DNA of 64,000 bases from Deferrivibrio essentukiensis (GTDB lineage Bacteria > Chrysiogenota > Deferribacteres > Deferribacterales > Deferrivibrionaceae): the NCBI RefSeq assembly GCF_020480685.1, contig NZ_JAJAFU010000008.1, forward strand, positions 17,383-81,382, in the 5' to 3' direction. Below, in pieces: positions 17,869-27,399 of the stretch (position 1 is its first letter; every line of letters starts with the position of its first letter). The translations under genes and the position numbers were made by a program. The notes below the pieces were generated by a model. That model did not search any database. It was given only the letters and a program-made list of their open reading frames with translations, and was not told where the DNA came from.

Positions 17869-18443
17869 CATTGGAGCAAGTACTTGAAATTTATAAAAGG
17901 CATGGTGCACTTTTAAAAGGGCATTTTTTACTTTCGTCAGGACTTCACAGTGACACTTATCTTCAAAGTGCACTTGTAATGCAATATCCTATAATAGCTG
18001 AACAGATTATCTCAGAGCTTGTCAAAAAGCTATATGATGTAAATTTTACTACTGTTGTAAGTCCAGCAATCGGAGGCATAAGATTCGGATATGAGCTCGC
18101 AAGGCTTTTGAAAAAAAGATCAATTTTTACGGAAAGAGTTGACGGTAAAATGACACTCAGAAGAGGGTTTTATCTTGATGAAAATGACTTGGTGCTTATA
18201 GCAGAAGATGTAGTAACTACAGGAAAATCAACAAAAGAGTGTATCGATGCCGTGCTTGCAACGGGAGCAAAGGTTATCGGTATTACAAGTCTTATTGACA
18301 GAAGCGGCGGTCAGGCAAAATTTGACTTCCCTTTTTATCCTCTTATTAGACTTGATGTAAAAACTTATACCCCTGAGGAGTGCCCACTCTGTAAAGAAAA
18401 TATTGAACTGGTTAAACCCGGGAGCAGATTTATTAAACAATAA
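17865..18443 (+). CDS. pyrE: Orotate phosphoribosyltransferase
   Basis: Forms OMP from orotate and PRPP. 192 residues with the PRPP signature LIAEDVVTTGKST and the orotate-loop region FTERVDGKMTLRRGF. The C-terminus carries CPLCKENIELVKPGSR, a Cys pair seen in the longer bacterial PyrE branch. Overlaps pyrF by four bases. Followed by a 77-base AT-rich gap with no clear terminator before the signalling operon. Confidence 0.95.
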   Translation: MTLEQVLEIYKRHGALLKGHFLLSSGLHSDTYLQSALVMQYPIIAEQIISELVKKLYDVNFTTVVSPAIGGIRFGYELARLLKKRSIFTERVDGKMTLRRGFYLDENDLVLIAEDVVTTGKSTKECIDAVLATGAKVIGITSLIDRSGGQAKFDFPFYPLIRLDVKTYTPEECPLCKENIELVKPGSRFIKQ

Positions 18444-18486
18444 GACAAAAAAAAGTATAAAAAAACATATATACACAAAACTTTTG

Positions 18487-18515
18487 TTGCTTATTATTAA
18501 TTCATTAATTATTAT
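18487..18515 (+). promoter_or_regulatory. Candidate sigma-70 promoter of the signalling operon, possibly leaderless
   Basis: TTGCTT (18487-18492), spacer of 17, TATTAT (18510-18515), then ATG at 18521. Expected transcription start is at or beside the ATG, and no SD precedes it. Confidence 0.35.
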
Positions 18516-18520
18516 TAGTT

Positions 18521-19687
18521 ATGAAGATACTTTATATTGAAGATGAAAAGAACAATATTTTTCTGGTAAAAAAAATATTAGAAAAATATAACGTTGAATT
18601 TATATCATGTGCCACAGGTGAAGAAGGGTTAACCTTATATAACACACATCACCCGGAAATAGTCCTGATTGACATAAACCTACCCGGACTTGGTGGCCAT
18701 GAAATAGCAAGAATTATCAGAAAAAATGATAACAATACAAAACTTGTAGCTGTTTCAGCCTCTCATAGTCAAGACGATAGGATTATTGCCCAAGCAATAG
18801 GTTTTAATCTCTATATTGAAAAACCTATTGACCCAAATTTCTTTTATAAACAAATCACAGAAGCTGAATATGAAAAGCCGTTACAGGTTGAAACAAAAAT
18901 AGTACTTGAAAAATATGCCGACAAGCTTATCGAATCTTTAAGACAGAAAGTTGATGAACTTACTGAGATGAACAGGCTCTTACTCGACTTTGATAAAGTA
19001 AAATCAAACTTTATCGCCATAGCCTCTCATGAGCTTAGAACTCCGCTTGTCCCTCTTATGGGCTATCTTGAACTTCTGATGGAAAAAGAAAAAGATAACC
19101 TGCCAAAACACATCGTCGAATATTTGGAACATATTAATAATTCCGCCGACAAACTAAACAAAACGGTAAACAAGATTTTAGATATGGCAAGACTTGAAAA
19201 AGGTGTCCTAAATTTAGATATCAAACCCACAACTATTATTGAAATTATTGATAAATCCGTCTCATACTGTCAACCATACGCAGAAAAAAGAGGGATAACT
19301 TTCAATATTAATATCAATAATAAATCACTAAACTGTGACTTTGACAAAACCACCTATATAGTCACACAGGTATTACTGAATGCCATCAAATTTTCCTTTG
19401 ACAACTCAAAGATAGATATATATTTTGACTCTAATAAGAATACATTTGTAATAAAAGATTATGGTATCGGCATCGACGAAAAAGAACTTAAAGAGATATT
19501 TAAGCCCTTCTTTGCAGGAAGCGATGTCAAGCATCATCATTCCAGTGATTATGAATTTATGGGTAAAGGGATTGGCTTAGGTCTTGCAATAGCAAAGGGA
19601 TTTGTTACTATACAAAAGGGAAAAATTTGGGTAGAAAGTAGTGGTAAAGACAAAGGTAGCACTTTTTATATACAATTACCGGGGTAA
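18521..19687 (+). CDS. Receiver-histidine kinase fusion (REC-HisKA-HATPase)
   Basis: 388 residues: an N-terminal receiver (phospho-Asp in IVLIDINLPG, about residue 51), a linker coiled coil, HisKA with FIAIASHELRTP, then ATPase motifs NAIKFS, KDYGIGID and GKGIGLGLAIAKG. No membrane helix, so it is cytoplasmic and is probably driven by phosphorylation of its own receiver or by contact with another regulator. It is the first gene of a six-gene signalling run and is followed three bases later by a second receiver-kinase. Confidence 0.92.
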   Translation: MKILYIEDEKNNIFLVKKILEKYNVEFISCATGEEGLTLYNTHHPEIVLIDINLPGLGGHEIARIIRKNDNNTKLVAVSASHSQDDRIIAQAIGFNLYIEKPIDPNFFYKQITEAEYEKPLQVETKIVLEKYADKLIESLRQKVDELTEMNRLLLDFDKVKSNFIAIASHELRTPLVPLMGYLELLMEKEKDNLPKHIVEYLEHINNSADKLNKTVNKILDMARLEKGVLNLDIKPTTIIEIIDKSVSYCQPYAEKRGITFNININNKSLNCDFDKTTYIVTQVLLNAIKFSFDNSKIDIYFDSNKNTFVIKDYGIGIDEKELKEIFKPFFAGSDVKHHHSSDYEFMGKGIGLGLAIAKGFVTIQKGKIWVESSGKDKGSTFYIQLPG

Positions 19688-19690
19688 ATA

Positions 19691-21205
19691 ATGTATAAGG
19701 TTTTATACGTAGAAGATAATTTTGAAAACTACAAATTAGTTGATTTTATTTTGTCAAAGAAGGGGTTTCAGGTTTATAATGCTATTGACGGGATAGACGC
19801 AATTGATAAGGCAAAGCAGCTTTTGCCGGATATAATCATAATGGACATTAACCTCCCTAATCTTATGGGGTATGAAGCCGTTACAATGATTAAATCTGAT
19901 GAATCTCTAAAGCATATCCCTATCGTAGCTCTTACGGCCGCTTACAGCGATGAGTATAAAGAGCTGTCAATGTCTGCCGGGTGTTGCGAGTATTTTACAA
20001 AACCGATAGACCCTATATCATTTGCGGATAATCTGAAAGATATAATAGAAAACACTACTCTTGTTTTAAATGATGATAAAAGCATAAACCAGATTTCTAG
20101 AGAAATTTCTAAATCACTGGAAGAAAAGGCAAGAAAAATATTAAAGCTAAACAAAGAGTTGGCAAAGTATGAAAGTAAAATAGAAAAAATCCTTTCCAAC
20201 ATATCCGAAATTATTTTCCTTCTCGATAACAACTTTAAAATTAAATTTTATAACAATTCTGCTCTCAACAACAAAAATTTTGTTGCACAATACGATGAAA
20301 GCAAAACTTTCTTTGATATTTTCGATATCGGGACGGAAGACTTGTCCAAAATAAAAGAAACATTGGAACACAAAAAAAGCATTGCTAACCTGCAAGTTAT
20401 TTTAAAAAATTATAATCAGTTTGACCTGTTTTTATGTAACCTGACACATATGGAAGATGAAATAATAGCCACATTAAGATCTATTTCAAGTGAGAATGAA
20501 ATAAAAGATAAAATCGTGCATCTTGAGAAATTGGCATCAATCGGCCAAGTCACCGCCGGTGTAATACATGAAATAAATAACCCGCTGACAGCACTTAAAA
20601 CTTATTTTCAGATATTAAAATTAAAATATCTAAACAATATTGATGGTGAAGATTTAATAGGTATTACATCAAAAATTGAACATGGATTTGACAAGATTGA
20701 AAACCTAAGTAAAACACTCCTTAGCTTTGCAAGACCATCTACAGAGAAAAAATATCCTTTGAACATAAATGGCATCATAAAAGATGTTATAGAATTTGGT
20801 GAGTATGAATTAAAAAGAGGGCAGATAAATATAGTTTTGGATTTAGATGAAAATATTTCCTATACCATGGGGATTAAATCTCAACTTGAACAAGCCATAT
20901 TAAACATCCTGATAAATGCACATCAAGCATTAAAAAATACTAACAACCCTGAAATAAAAGTTAAGACTTATGAAGAAGATAATAAAATTTATCTTTCTAT
21001 ATCAAATAATGGGCCAAAAATCCCAGATGATTTGAAAGAAAAGATTTTTGAACCTTTTTTTAGTACTAAAGGTGATGGTGAAGGTACTGGACTGGGTCTT
21101 GCTATCGTAAGGCAAATTATGAATAAACATGGTGCAGGGGTAGAAGTTTTTTCCGATGATAACTGCACTGAGTTTTTGATGAAATTTGATAAGGTACAAA
21201 AATAG
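19691..21205 (+). CDS. Receiver-PAS-like-histidine kinase
   Basis: 504 residues: receiver (IIMDINLPNLMG, Asp near residue 53), a coiled coil at about 135-165, a PAS-like sensory region (about 165-275, beginning ILSNISEIIFLLDNNFKIKFYN), HisKA with VIHEINNPL, and ATPase motifs NILINAHQAL, SNNGPKIP and GEGTGLGLAIVRQ. Soluble. SD GGGGT lies just upstream. Together with the preceding protein it provides two cytoplasmic phospho-inputs for the operon. Confidence 0.92.
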   Translation: MYKVLYVEDNFENYKLVDFILSKKGFQVYNAIDGIDAIDKAKQLLPDIIIMDINLPNLMGYEAVTMIKSDESLKHIPIVALTAAYSDEYKELSMSAGCCEYFTKPIDPISFADNLKDIIENTTLVLNDDKSINQISREISKSLEEKARKILKLNKELAKYESKIEKILSNISEIIFLLDNNFKIKFYNNSALNNKNFVAQYDESKTFFDIFDIGTEDLSKIKETLEHKKSIANLQVILKNYNQFDLFLCNLTHMEDEIIATLRSISSENEIKDKIVHLEKLASIGQVTAGVIHEINNPLTALKTYFQILKLKYLNNIDGEDLIGITSKIEHGFDKIENLSKTLLSFARPSTEKKYPLNINGIIKDVIEFGEYELKRGQINIVLDLDENISYTMGIKSQLEQAILNILINAHQALKNTNNPEIKVKTYEEDNKIYLSISNNGPKIPDDLKEKIFEPFFSTKGDGEGTGLGLAIVRQIMNKHGAGVEVFSDDNCTEFLMKFDKVQK

Positions 21206-21207
21206 AG

Positions 21208-21879
21208 ATGGAAAAGATAAAAGATATTTCTACTTATTTGACAATAAACACAAAAATACTTGTCAATGTATTATCCGGAAATTACAGAGGAATATACGAT
21301 TCAAGGATTGAGGATATTCACAACGACAAGATGAAAATAACTATCCCCTCTCAAAAAGGGATACCATTCCCATTAAGCCCAGGGTCTAAATTAGAAGTCA
21401 GCTTTATTACCCCAATGGGAAGATTCTCATTTAACAGCGAAGTTATCGGGAGAACAAGGGAAAATATTCCTCTTTTGGAAATAGTATATCCTGAATTTTT
21501 AAGACGTCAGGAATTGAGAAGATTTTTTAGAGTGGAAGCAAGGTTAAAAATAAAATTTAGGACTATTGATTATATTGAAAAAGATGGTGCCCCTGAAATG
21601 ATAAAAAAGGAGTACGACGGTATCATAAAAGATATTTCAGGAGGCGGCATAAGACTTACCAGCGACATCCAACTTGAACAAGGTCAGGCAATTGAACTTG
21701 ATATGTCAGAAGCAATAGGCACTAAGTTTGATATAATTGCCAGAGTTGTCCACATATACAATAATGATGACAAATCGGAAGTGGGGGTCGAGTTTATCAC
21801 AATCAAGGAAACAGACAGAGATAAAATTATCAAGTATGTTTTTCAAAGACAGATTGAGTTAAAAAGAATGTCAAAATAA
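21208..21879 (+). CDS. PilZ-domain c-di-GMP receptor (YcgR-like)
   Basis: 223 residues with an N-terminal beta domain of the YcgR type and a C-terminal PilZ domain. c-di-GMP ligands are visible: the Arg-rich RRQELRRFFR and the DISGGGIRL (D-x-S-x-x-G) motif. Relatives act as flagellar brakes or surface-behaviour effectors. It starts two bases after the previous stop and is followed by STAS, CheR and GGDEF genes, so the operon contains both a likely source and a likely receiver of c-di-GMP. Confidence 0.9.
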   Translation: MEKIKDISTYLTINTKILVNVLSGNYRGIYDSRIEDIHNDKMKITIPSQKGIPFPLSPGSKLEVSFITPMGRFSFNSEVIGRTRENIPLLEIVYPEFLRRQELRRFFRVEARLKIKFRTIDYIEKDGAPEMIKKEYDGIIKDISGGGIRLTSDIQLEQGQAIELDMSEAIGTKFDIIARVVHIYNNDDKSEVGVEFITIKETDRDKIIKYVFQRQIELKRMSK

Positions 21880-21890
21880 AGAGGTGCTTT

Positions 21891-22226
21891 ATGTCAATTT
21901 ACAAAGAAAGGGATGGAAAAATAGAGCTAATTTTTCCTATTAACGATTTGGACACGCTTACTGGAGAAGAGATAGCACGATATTTGACAGAAATAGTCAA
22001 TGAAATTGACGGTGTAATTATAAATTTTTCAAGAGTAAACTACCTAAACAGCAGTGGACTCAGGGAGCTTATACAAATATTAAAATATCTTAAAGATCAC
22101 AATATAAAGCTTGCACTCACCAGGCTGAGTGACAACATCGCAAAAATATTTAATAATACGAATCTTCATAAACTTTTTGAAATATTTGACACCGATGACG
22201 AAGCTAAAAGAAGTCTTCTCCAGTAA
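21891..22226 (+). CDS. STAS-domain anti-sigma factor antagonist-like protein
   Basis: 111 residues, a single STAS domain of the SpoIIAA/RsbV type. The likely phosphorylation site is in YLNSSGLREL. No cognate anti-sigma kinase (SpoIIAB/RsbW type) is encoded in the window, so its partner may be one of the two kinases here or lie elsewhere. SD GAGGTG. It overlaps the start chosen for cheR. Confidence 0.88.
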   Translation: MSIYKERDGKIELIFPINDLDTLTGEEIARYLTEIVNEIDGVIINFSRVNYLNSSGLRELIQILKYLKDHNIKLALTRLSDNIAKIFNNTNLHKLFEIFDTDDEAKRSLLQ

Positions 22227-23457
22227 CACGTTAATTGAGGCAGTATTAAAGTATATCGAAAACCAATACGGGCTTAAAATAAATGAACTGAATACGGACA
22301 AAGTTTTCGATTTAATTTACAAAAACCACATATCTGACTTAGGGTTTGACGAAGAGGTCTTAGAGGTTGTAGACAGGCAAATAAGCGATTTTTTATTTAA
22401 CAATGAGTCTTACTTCTTCAGATACCCTGCTCAATTGGAATTAATTTTAAACCACTGTAAAAACAATCTTGCTCCGACAATAGTTTCTTTCGGTTGTTCA
22501 AACGGTCAGGAGGCATATTCAATTTCAATGTACTTAAAAGAAAGCGGTTTAAACCCAACAATAGTTGGCGTCGACATTGATGAACAAGCGGTCGAAAATG
22601 CCAAAACAGGAATCTATTCCCCTTACTCTTTGCAAAAACTTCCTGAAAAATTTGCAAAATATTTCAGCACCTTAGATAACAAAAAATTTATACTTGCCAA
22701 TGAAATTAAAAATAACGTTAACTTTTACAAATTAAATATTCTGAAAGATGATATTGGCAAAATACTCCCGGACCAAAAAGCAGATATTGTTCTTATGAAC
22801 AATATTCTTATTTACATGAATAAGAAGACTATAGACTATGTAATAGAAAAGATTGCTAACATACTAAAGCCAGATGGAATTCTTCTGACAACCGAAGAAG
22901 GATATTCCATTAAAACATTTCAAAACTTTTTAAAAAGCGATAAAACAAACAATTGTAAATTTTACACCAAACCAAACTTGGAAGAGATAGCACCAATGGA
23001 ATACCGTGAGCTGTTTGAAATTAAGATTGATAAAGAGAATACGGAATTTGATTATGAATCATTAAAAATAAAACAAGAAGAAACAACCATAGAAGATGCT
23101 AAGCGATACTTTAATAAAAATAACTTTTTGAATGCCATAGCTATCAGCTACAACATATTGAAAAATGATCCATTAAATGATGAAGCACTTATTATTATTT
23201 CAGAAAGTTTTTATAAATTGGGATTTAACAGTGAAGCTAAAAAATGGCTTAAGACTTACCTCATCATCAACTCGAATAAAGAGGAAAAAATTGAGCGATA
23301 TCTTAACCTTTGTTTGAAAACCAAAGATTTTTTTGAATATATAAGAATATTAAAGAAAAAAATAGCCCTCTTAAATAAAAAAGATGATATAATTAGATTA
23401 AGAGAAATTTTAAATAAAGTAGGGCTAAATGCTGAAGAATTGCATTATAATATGTAA
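22195..23457 (+). CDS. CheR-type chemoreceptor methyltransferase with C-terminal TPR
   Basis: About 420 residues. The N-terminal and central part matches CheR: an FFRYPAQL segment, the SAM site as FGCSNGQEAYSISMYL, VGVDIDEQAVENAK, and an NILIYMNKKT loop. The C-terminal ~120 residues carry a tetratricopeptide-like repeat (ALIIISESFYKLGFNSEAKKWLKTYL). TPR-bearing CheR proteins usually belong to alternative chemosensory pathways. ATG at 22195 overlaps the STAS gene by 32 bases with no strong SD, so the start is uncertain. No chemoreceptor or cheB lies nearby. Confidence 0.85.
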   Translation: MTKLKEVFSSNTLIEAVLKYIENQYGLKINELNTDKVFDLIYKNHISDLGFDEEVLEVVDRQISDFLFNNESYFFRYPAQLELILNHCKNNLAPTIVSFGCSNGQEAYSISMYLKESGLNPTIVGVDIDEQAVENAKTGIYSPYSLQKLPEKFAKYFSTLDNKKFILANEIKNNVNFYKLNILKDDIGKILPDQKADIVLMNNILIYMNKKTIDYVIEKIANILKPDGILLTTEEGYSIKTFQNFLKSDKTNNCKFYTKPNLEEIAPMEYRELFEIKIDKENTEFDYESLKIKQEETTIEDAKRYFNKNNFLNAIAISYNILKNDPLNDEALIIISESFYKLGFNSEAKKWLKTYLIINSNKEEKIERYLNLCLKTKDFFEYIRILKKKIALLNKKDDIIRLREILNKVGLNAEELHYNM

Positions 23458-24751
23458 AAAGAGTGAAAATAAACTATTCAAGACATTGTGCCCTGACAGT
23501 GTGATAAAAAATTCCCTTTTAACTGCTTTTAGATACGTCTTTAATAATTCTGGCATAATTGTTGTGGTTACTGAAGGATTTGTTCAGGTAAATAGCTTGG
23601 TTTTGCCACCTCTCATAAGACTCAGTAAGCTAAAAAATATCCCACCATTAATTATGGTTTCTGAAAAAAATTATACCTATTCTGATATTATAGTGACAAA
23701 TATTAATAACCTGAAAGAAACTATTTTCCACATGGGAACTTTTTTAAATAATTATGATCCAATAATTAGCTCCAATATATTTAACGACTTCCTGATGCTT
23801 AACTCTTTTGAAATGTTAAATCAAATTTTAAGAGAAAAACAGACAGACAAAAGTAATATTTATAAAAAATGTACTGAACTGATGGAGATAGCGTTACTAC
23901 CGGCTGGTCTTGCAATTGGCGAAACAATAAATAATGAAACAACACTGTTTATTTCCCAAAACTCTTTCGTAGATATCCAAACTTTCAAAAATATATTAAG
24001 TTCTAATAAAATACCCACGGAAAACCTGACAATACAAAATAACGAAAAATCAAAGGCGCATGAATATACAAAAATATATTTGAAAGATACGCAAACATAT
24101 TTCATAAAAAAGAATGATCTTTTTTTAGTAACTATTTTCAGCAAAGAGCAGATAAAAGACGAAACATATATGACAAACCTTTTGAACAAACTTTTCGAAA
24201 AAATAGAGGAAGTGATACACATAAGCAGTACAACTATCAGAGAACACCGCATATCAATTACCGACTATCTGACAGGGATATATAACAGACGATTCTTCGA
24301 TGAAATTTTAAATAAAGAGTTAATACTTTCAAAAAGGAAAAAGATGCCCCTTTCGTTATTGCTCTTTGATATAGATTTTTTTAAACGTATTAATGATTCA
24401 TATGGTCATACGATTGGTGACGGGGTTTTGACCTCCCTTTGTAAATTGGTAGCAAAGCTCTTAAGAAAGTCGGATATTTTTGCTCGAATCGGTGGAGAAG
24501 AATTTGCTATTTTACTCCCGGATACCGACGAAAAAGGGGGATATTACTTAGCTGAAAAAATTAGAGCTACTGTGGAAAACGAAACTTTTATAATTGATAA
24601 ATACAAAATAAAATTTACTATTTCCATTGGACTTTTAACTGGAATTAATGTAGATAAACTTGACTATAATACAATATATAAACTAACTGATGATGCACTT
24701 TATGAAGCTAAAAAAAGAGGAAGAAATAGAACAATTAACAGAGTTTTCTGA
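23429..24751 (+). CDS. GGDEF diguanylate cyclase
   Basis: 440 residues. The C-terminal GGDEF domain (about 275-440) has DYLTGIYNRRFFDE, the active loop GGEEF at residues 355-359 and an inhibitory RXXD site (RKSD) five residues before it, so it should make c-di-GMP and be product-inhibited. The N-terminal ~110 residues look like a degenerate receiver without the Asp; residues about 150-260 may be GAF-like. It overlaps cheR by 29 bases. Likely supplies c-di-GMP for the PilZ protein of the same operon. Confidence 0.9.
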   Translation: MLKNCIIICKKSENKLFKTLCPDSVIKNSLLTAFRYVFNNSGIIVVVTEGFVQVNSLVLPPLIRLSKLKNIPPLIMVSEKNYTYSDIIVTNINNLKETIFHMGTFLNNYDPIISSNIFNDFLMLNSFEMLNQILREKQTDKSNIYKKCTELMEIALLPAGLAIGETINNETTLFISQNSFVDIQTFKNILSSNKIPTENLTIQNNEKSKAHEYTKIYLKDTQTYFIKKNDLFLVTIFSKEQIKDETYMTNLLNKLFEKIEEVIHISSTTIREHRISITDYLTGIYNRRFFDEILNKELILSKRKKMPLSLLLFDIDFFKRINDSYGHTIGDGVLTSLCKLVAKLLRKSDIFARIGGEEFAILLPDTDEKGGYYLAEKIRATVENETFIIDKYKIKFTISIGLLTGINVDKLDYNTIYKLTDDALYEAKKRGRNRTINRVF

Positions 24752-25808
24752 CATAACCCTTGATAACCTTTCCAAACAAGAGCTTACAGTTTTTTTTACA
24801 TCAATAGGTGAGAAAAAATTTAGAGCTGAACAGGTTTATAAATGGTTATACTCTAAATATTCGGATGATTTTGAAAGTATGACCGATTTGTCTAAAACGC
24901 TACGAGAAAAACTTAAAGCTCACACAAAGCTCACAAAGCTTGAAGTCGCACAAATTACTCGTTCAAAAATTGACGGAAGTATGAAAATTCTAATAAAATT
25001 GTCTGACAATAATTACATTGAATCAGTCATTTTAAAAGATTCTGAAAGACTTACCGGTTGTATATCATCTCAAATAGGGTGTCGTATGGGGTGTAAATTT
25101 TGCAATACGGCTAAAATCGGGCTAATTAGAAATCTCACGTCAGGAGAAATAGTAAGGCAAATACAGCTTATAAATAAAATCTCTTTGGATGAATTTGGCA
25201 AAAAGGTATCAAACCTTGTCTTTATGGGCATGGGAGAGCCACTTGACAATATGGATAATCTTATAAAAGCACTTGATATAATCCTTGATGAAAACGGATT
25301 AGGATATTCTCATAGAAAAATCACAGTATCAACTTCAGGAGTAAGCAACAAAATTATTAATCTATTTGAATTAAAGAATGCACCAAATATTGCTATTTCC
25401 CTTAACGCCACAACAGATGAAACAAGAAACAGGATTATGCCGGTAAATAACAAATACCCGATAAAAACACTGTTAACCGACATAAAAAAACTCCCCCTTC
25501 AAAAACGAAAAAGAATCACTTTTGAATATGTCATGCTTAAAGGGATTAATGACAGCATCGATGATGCTAAAAGATTAATCAAGCTGTTAAAAGGTATCCC
25601 TTCAAAAGTTAACCTAATTTCATACAATATAACCAAAGATTCTGAATTTCAAAAAATATCATATGAACATATTTTAAGATTTCAAAAAGTTTTGACAGAT
25701 GCAGGTATTTGTGCTCTCATAAGAAAAAGTCTCGGAGAGGACATTGATGGAGCCTGCGGGCAACTTTATGCAAAATATTTAAAACAAGGAGGCTGTGATG
25801 TCAATTAA
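24690..25808 (+). CDS. rlmN: Dual-specificity rRNA/tRNA adenine-C2 methyltransferase RlmN
   Basis: Radical-SAM enzyme methylating A2503 of 23S rRNA and A37 of some tRNAs. Visible: the cluster motif GCRMGCKFCNT, GMGEPLDN, YSHRKITVSTSG and the C-terminal methyl-carrying Cys in DGACGQLY. Family start is normally close to the SDITLDNLSKQEL segment, so the true start may be ATG 24702 or later rather than 24690; the 5' end overlaps the GGDEF gene by up to 62 bases. Heads a long housekeeping run. Confidence 0.94.
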   Translation: MMHFMKLKKEEEIEQLTEFSDITLDNLSKQELTVFFTSIGEKKFRAEQVYKWLYSKYSDDFESMTDLSKTLREKLKAHTKLTKLEVAQITRSKIDGSMKILIKLSDNNYIESVILKDSERLTGCISSQIGCRMGCKFCNTAKIGLIRNLTSGEIVRQIQLINKISLDEFGKKVSNLVFMGMGEPLDNMDNLIKALDIILDENGLGYSHRKITVSTSGVSNKIINLFELKNAPNIAISLNATTDETRNRIMPVNNKYPIKTLLTDIKKLPLQKRKRITFEYVMLKGINDSIDDAKRLIKLLKGIPSKVNLISYNITKDSEFQKISYEHILRFQKVLTDAGICALIRKSLGEDIDGACGQLYAKYLKQGGCDVN

Positions 25809-26268
25809 ACTTCAAAAGGAAGACAAAGCTCCAAATTTCGAACTTGAAGCAAATGATGGTAATGTTTATTCCCTTAACAGTTTTTCAGATAAAATATTAA
25901 TTCTTTATTTCTACCCTAAAGACAATACTTCAGGTTGTACAACTGAAGCAATTGAATTTACTGCAAAAAAAAACGAATTTGAAAATTTAAACGCTGAGAT
26001 TGTTGGTGTAAGCCCTGACTCGGTGAAATCTCATTGTAATTTTATTAACAAACACAACCTCGGAATTCTCCTTTTGAGCGACCCTGATAAAAAAGTTGCT
26101 GAGGCTTACGGTGCATTTGGTGAAAAAAAGATGTATGGTAAAGTTACAAAAGGGATTATAAGATCTACCTTTGTAATAAAAAATGGTATTGTTATAAATG
26201 CATACTATAACGTAAAAGCTAAAGGGCATGCAGAAAAAGTTTTAAACGATTTAAAAGGGTTTAAATAG
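25798..26268 (+). CDS. bcp: Bcp/PrxQ-type thiol peroxidase
   Basis: Peroxiredoxin of 156 residues. Peroxidatic Cys is in NTSGCTTEAIEF; the second Cys found five residues later in 2-Cys PrxQ proteins is absent, so this is a 1-Cys type form needing an external reductant. AGGAGG lies five bases before ATG 25798, inside the end of rlmN. It is a separate enzyme from the selenocysteine peroxiredoxin at 57281-58003. Confidence 0.92.
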   Translation: MSIKLQKEDKAPNFELEANDGNVYSLNSFSDKILILYFYPKDNTSGCTTEAIEFTAKKNEFENLNAEIVGVSPDSVKSHCNFINKHNLGILLLSDPDKKVAEAYGAFGEKKMYGKVTKGIIRSTFVIKNGIVINAYYNVKAKGHAEKVLNDLKGFK

Positions 26269-26271
26269 ACT

Positions 26272-26496
26272 ATGAAAGATAATAACAAATTTGAAGCAAA
26301 GTTAAAAAGGTTAGAAGAAATAGCGGAAAAACTTGAGCGTCAGGACATCGGTATTGAAGAATCTTTAAGCCTCTTTCAAGAAGGGATGAAATTGGGAAAG
26401 GAATGTAAAAAAATCTTAGAGGAAGTCGAGCTGAAAGTCCAAAAAGTCGTTAATGAAATTGATGATGAAATAAAAACGGAGCCCTTTGATGAGTGA
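26272..26496 (+). CDS. xseB: Exodeoxyribonuclease VII small subunit
   Basis: 74 residues, matching XseB in length and pattern: FEAKLKRLEEIAEKLERQDIGIEESLSLFQEGMKLGKEC, two helices forming a coiled coil that binds XseA. Three bases after bcp, and overlapping ispA by eight bases. xseA is not in the window. The xseB-ispA-dxs order is common in bacteria and supports the call. Confidence 0.93.
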   Translation: MKDNNKFEAKLKRLEEIAEKLERQDIGIEESLSLFQEGMKLGKECKKILEEVELKVQKVVNEIDDEIKTEPFDE

Positions 26497-27388
26497 GTTT
26501 AATCTGAAAAACTATCTGCTATTTTGGTCTAAGAAGGTTGATGAGTGGCTAAATAATTACATGAAGCCAAATAGTGCTTTTTCACTCGGTTTGACGGAAG
26601 CAATGAGATATTCTGTTTTTGCAGGGGGGAAAAGGCTCAGGCCTGCTCTAATCTATTCTGCTTACGGAATATTTGAAAGCTATTTTGATAAAGTTACACC
26701 TTTTGCTGCCGCAGTTGAAATGTTGCACACGTACTCACTTATACATGATGATTTACCTGCAATGGATGATGATGACTTAAGAAGAGGAAAGCCTACTAAC
26801 CATAAAGTTTTCGGAGAAGCTACTGCTATTTTAGCCGGTGATGCACTTTTAACCAAAGCATTTGAAATAATGACGGACAAAAATATAAACACAGATATAC
26901 CGATTGAAATGATGATAGAAGCAGCACATAAATTGGCAATTGCAACTGGTGACAGAGGAATGGTTGCAGGGCAATTTGCAGATATTAAGGCTGAAAATAG
27001 TAAGGTTGGCTTAGAAAATGTAATCTTTATTCACCAGCATAAAACTGCAGCCCTTATAGGTTACTGCACAGAGCTTGGGGCAATCCTCGGCTTCGGGGAT
27101 GAAAAAGATAAAGAAATATTGAAAAATTTTGGGCAAAAAATTGGTCTTGCTTTTCAAATATACGATGACGTCCTTGATGTGACATCAACTACCGAACAAC
27201 TTGGTAAAAATGCAAAAAGTGACATTGAGAATAATAAAGCAACTTACACTACATTTTATGGTGTGGATGAATCCATTAAAATAGCAAACGAACTAATAGA
27301 TGAGGCAATAAATTCTGTCGAATGTTTTAAAGCTGCCTCCAGGCCGCTTGTGGAAATTGCAAAATATACCACTACAAGAAATAATTAA
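26489..27388 (+). CDS. ispA: Polyprenyl (farnesyl/geranylgeranyl) diphosphate synthase
   Basis: 299 residues. First Asp-rich motif is DDLPAMDDDDLRRGKPT, second is FQIYDDVLDV, with the GGKRLRP substrate motif near residue 48. These place it in the short-chain trans-prenyltransferase family that makes farnesyl diphosphate; exact chain length cannot be read by eye. ATG at 26489 overlaps xseB; the preceding TTG codon is not needed. It supplies quinone and undecaprenyl precursors using IPP from the pathway begun by dxs downstream. Confidence 0.93.
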   Translation: MSEFNLKNYLLFWSKKVDEWLNNYMKPNSAFSLGLTEAMRYSVFAGGKRLRPALIYSAYGIFESYFDKVTPFAAAVEMLHTYSLIHDDLPAMDDDDLRRGKPTNHKVFGEATAILAGDALLTKAFEIMTDKNINTDIPIEMMIEAAHKLAIATGDRGMVAGQFADIKAENSKVGLENVIFIHQHKTAALIGYCTELGAILGFGDEKDKEILKNFGQKIGLAFQIYDDVLDVTSTTEQLGKNAKSDIENNKATYTTFYGVDESIKIANELIDEAINSVECFKAASRPLVEIAKYTTTRNN

Positions 27389-27399
27389 CGAGGGGTTGG

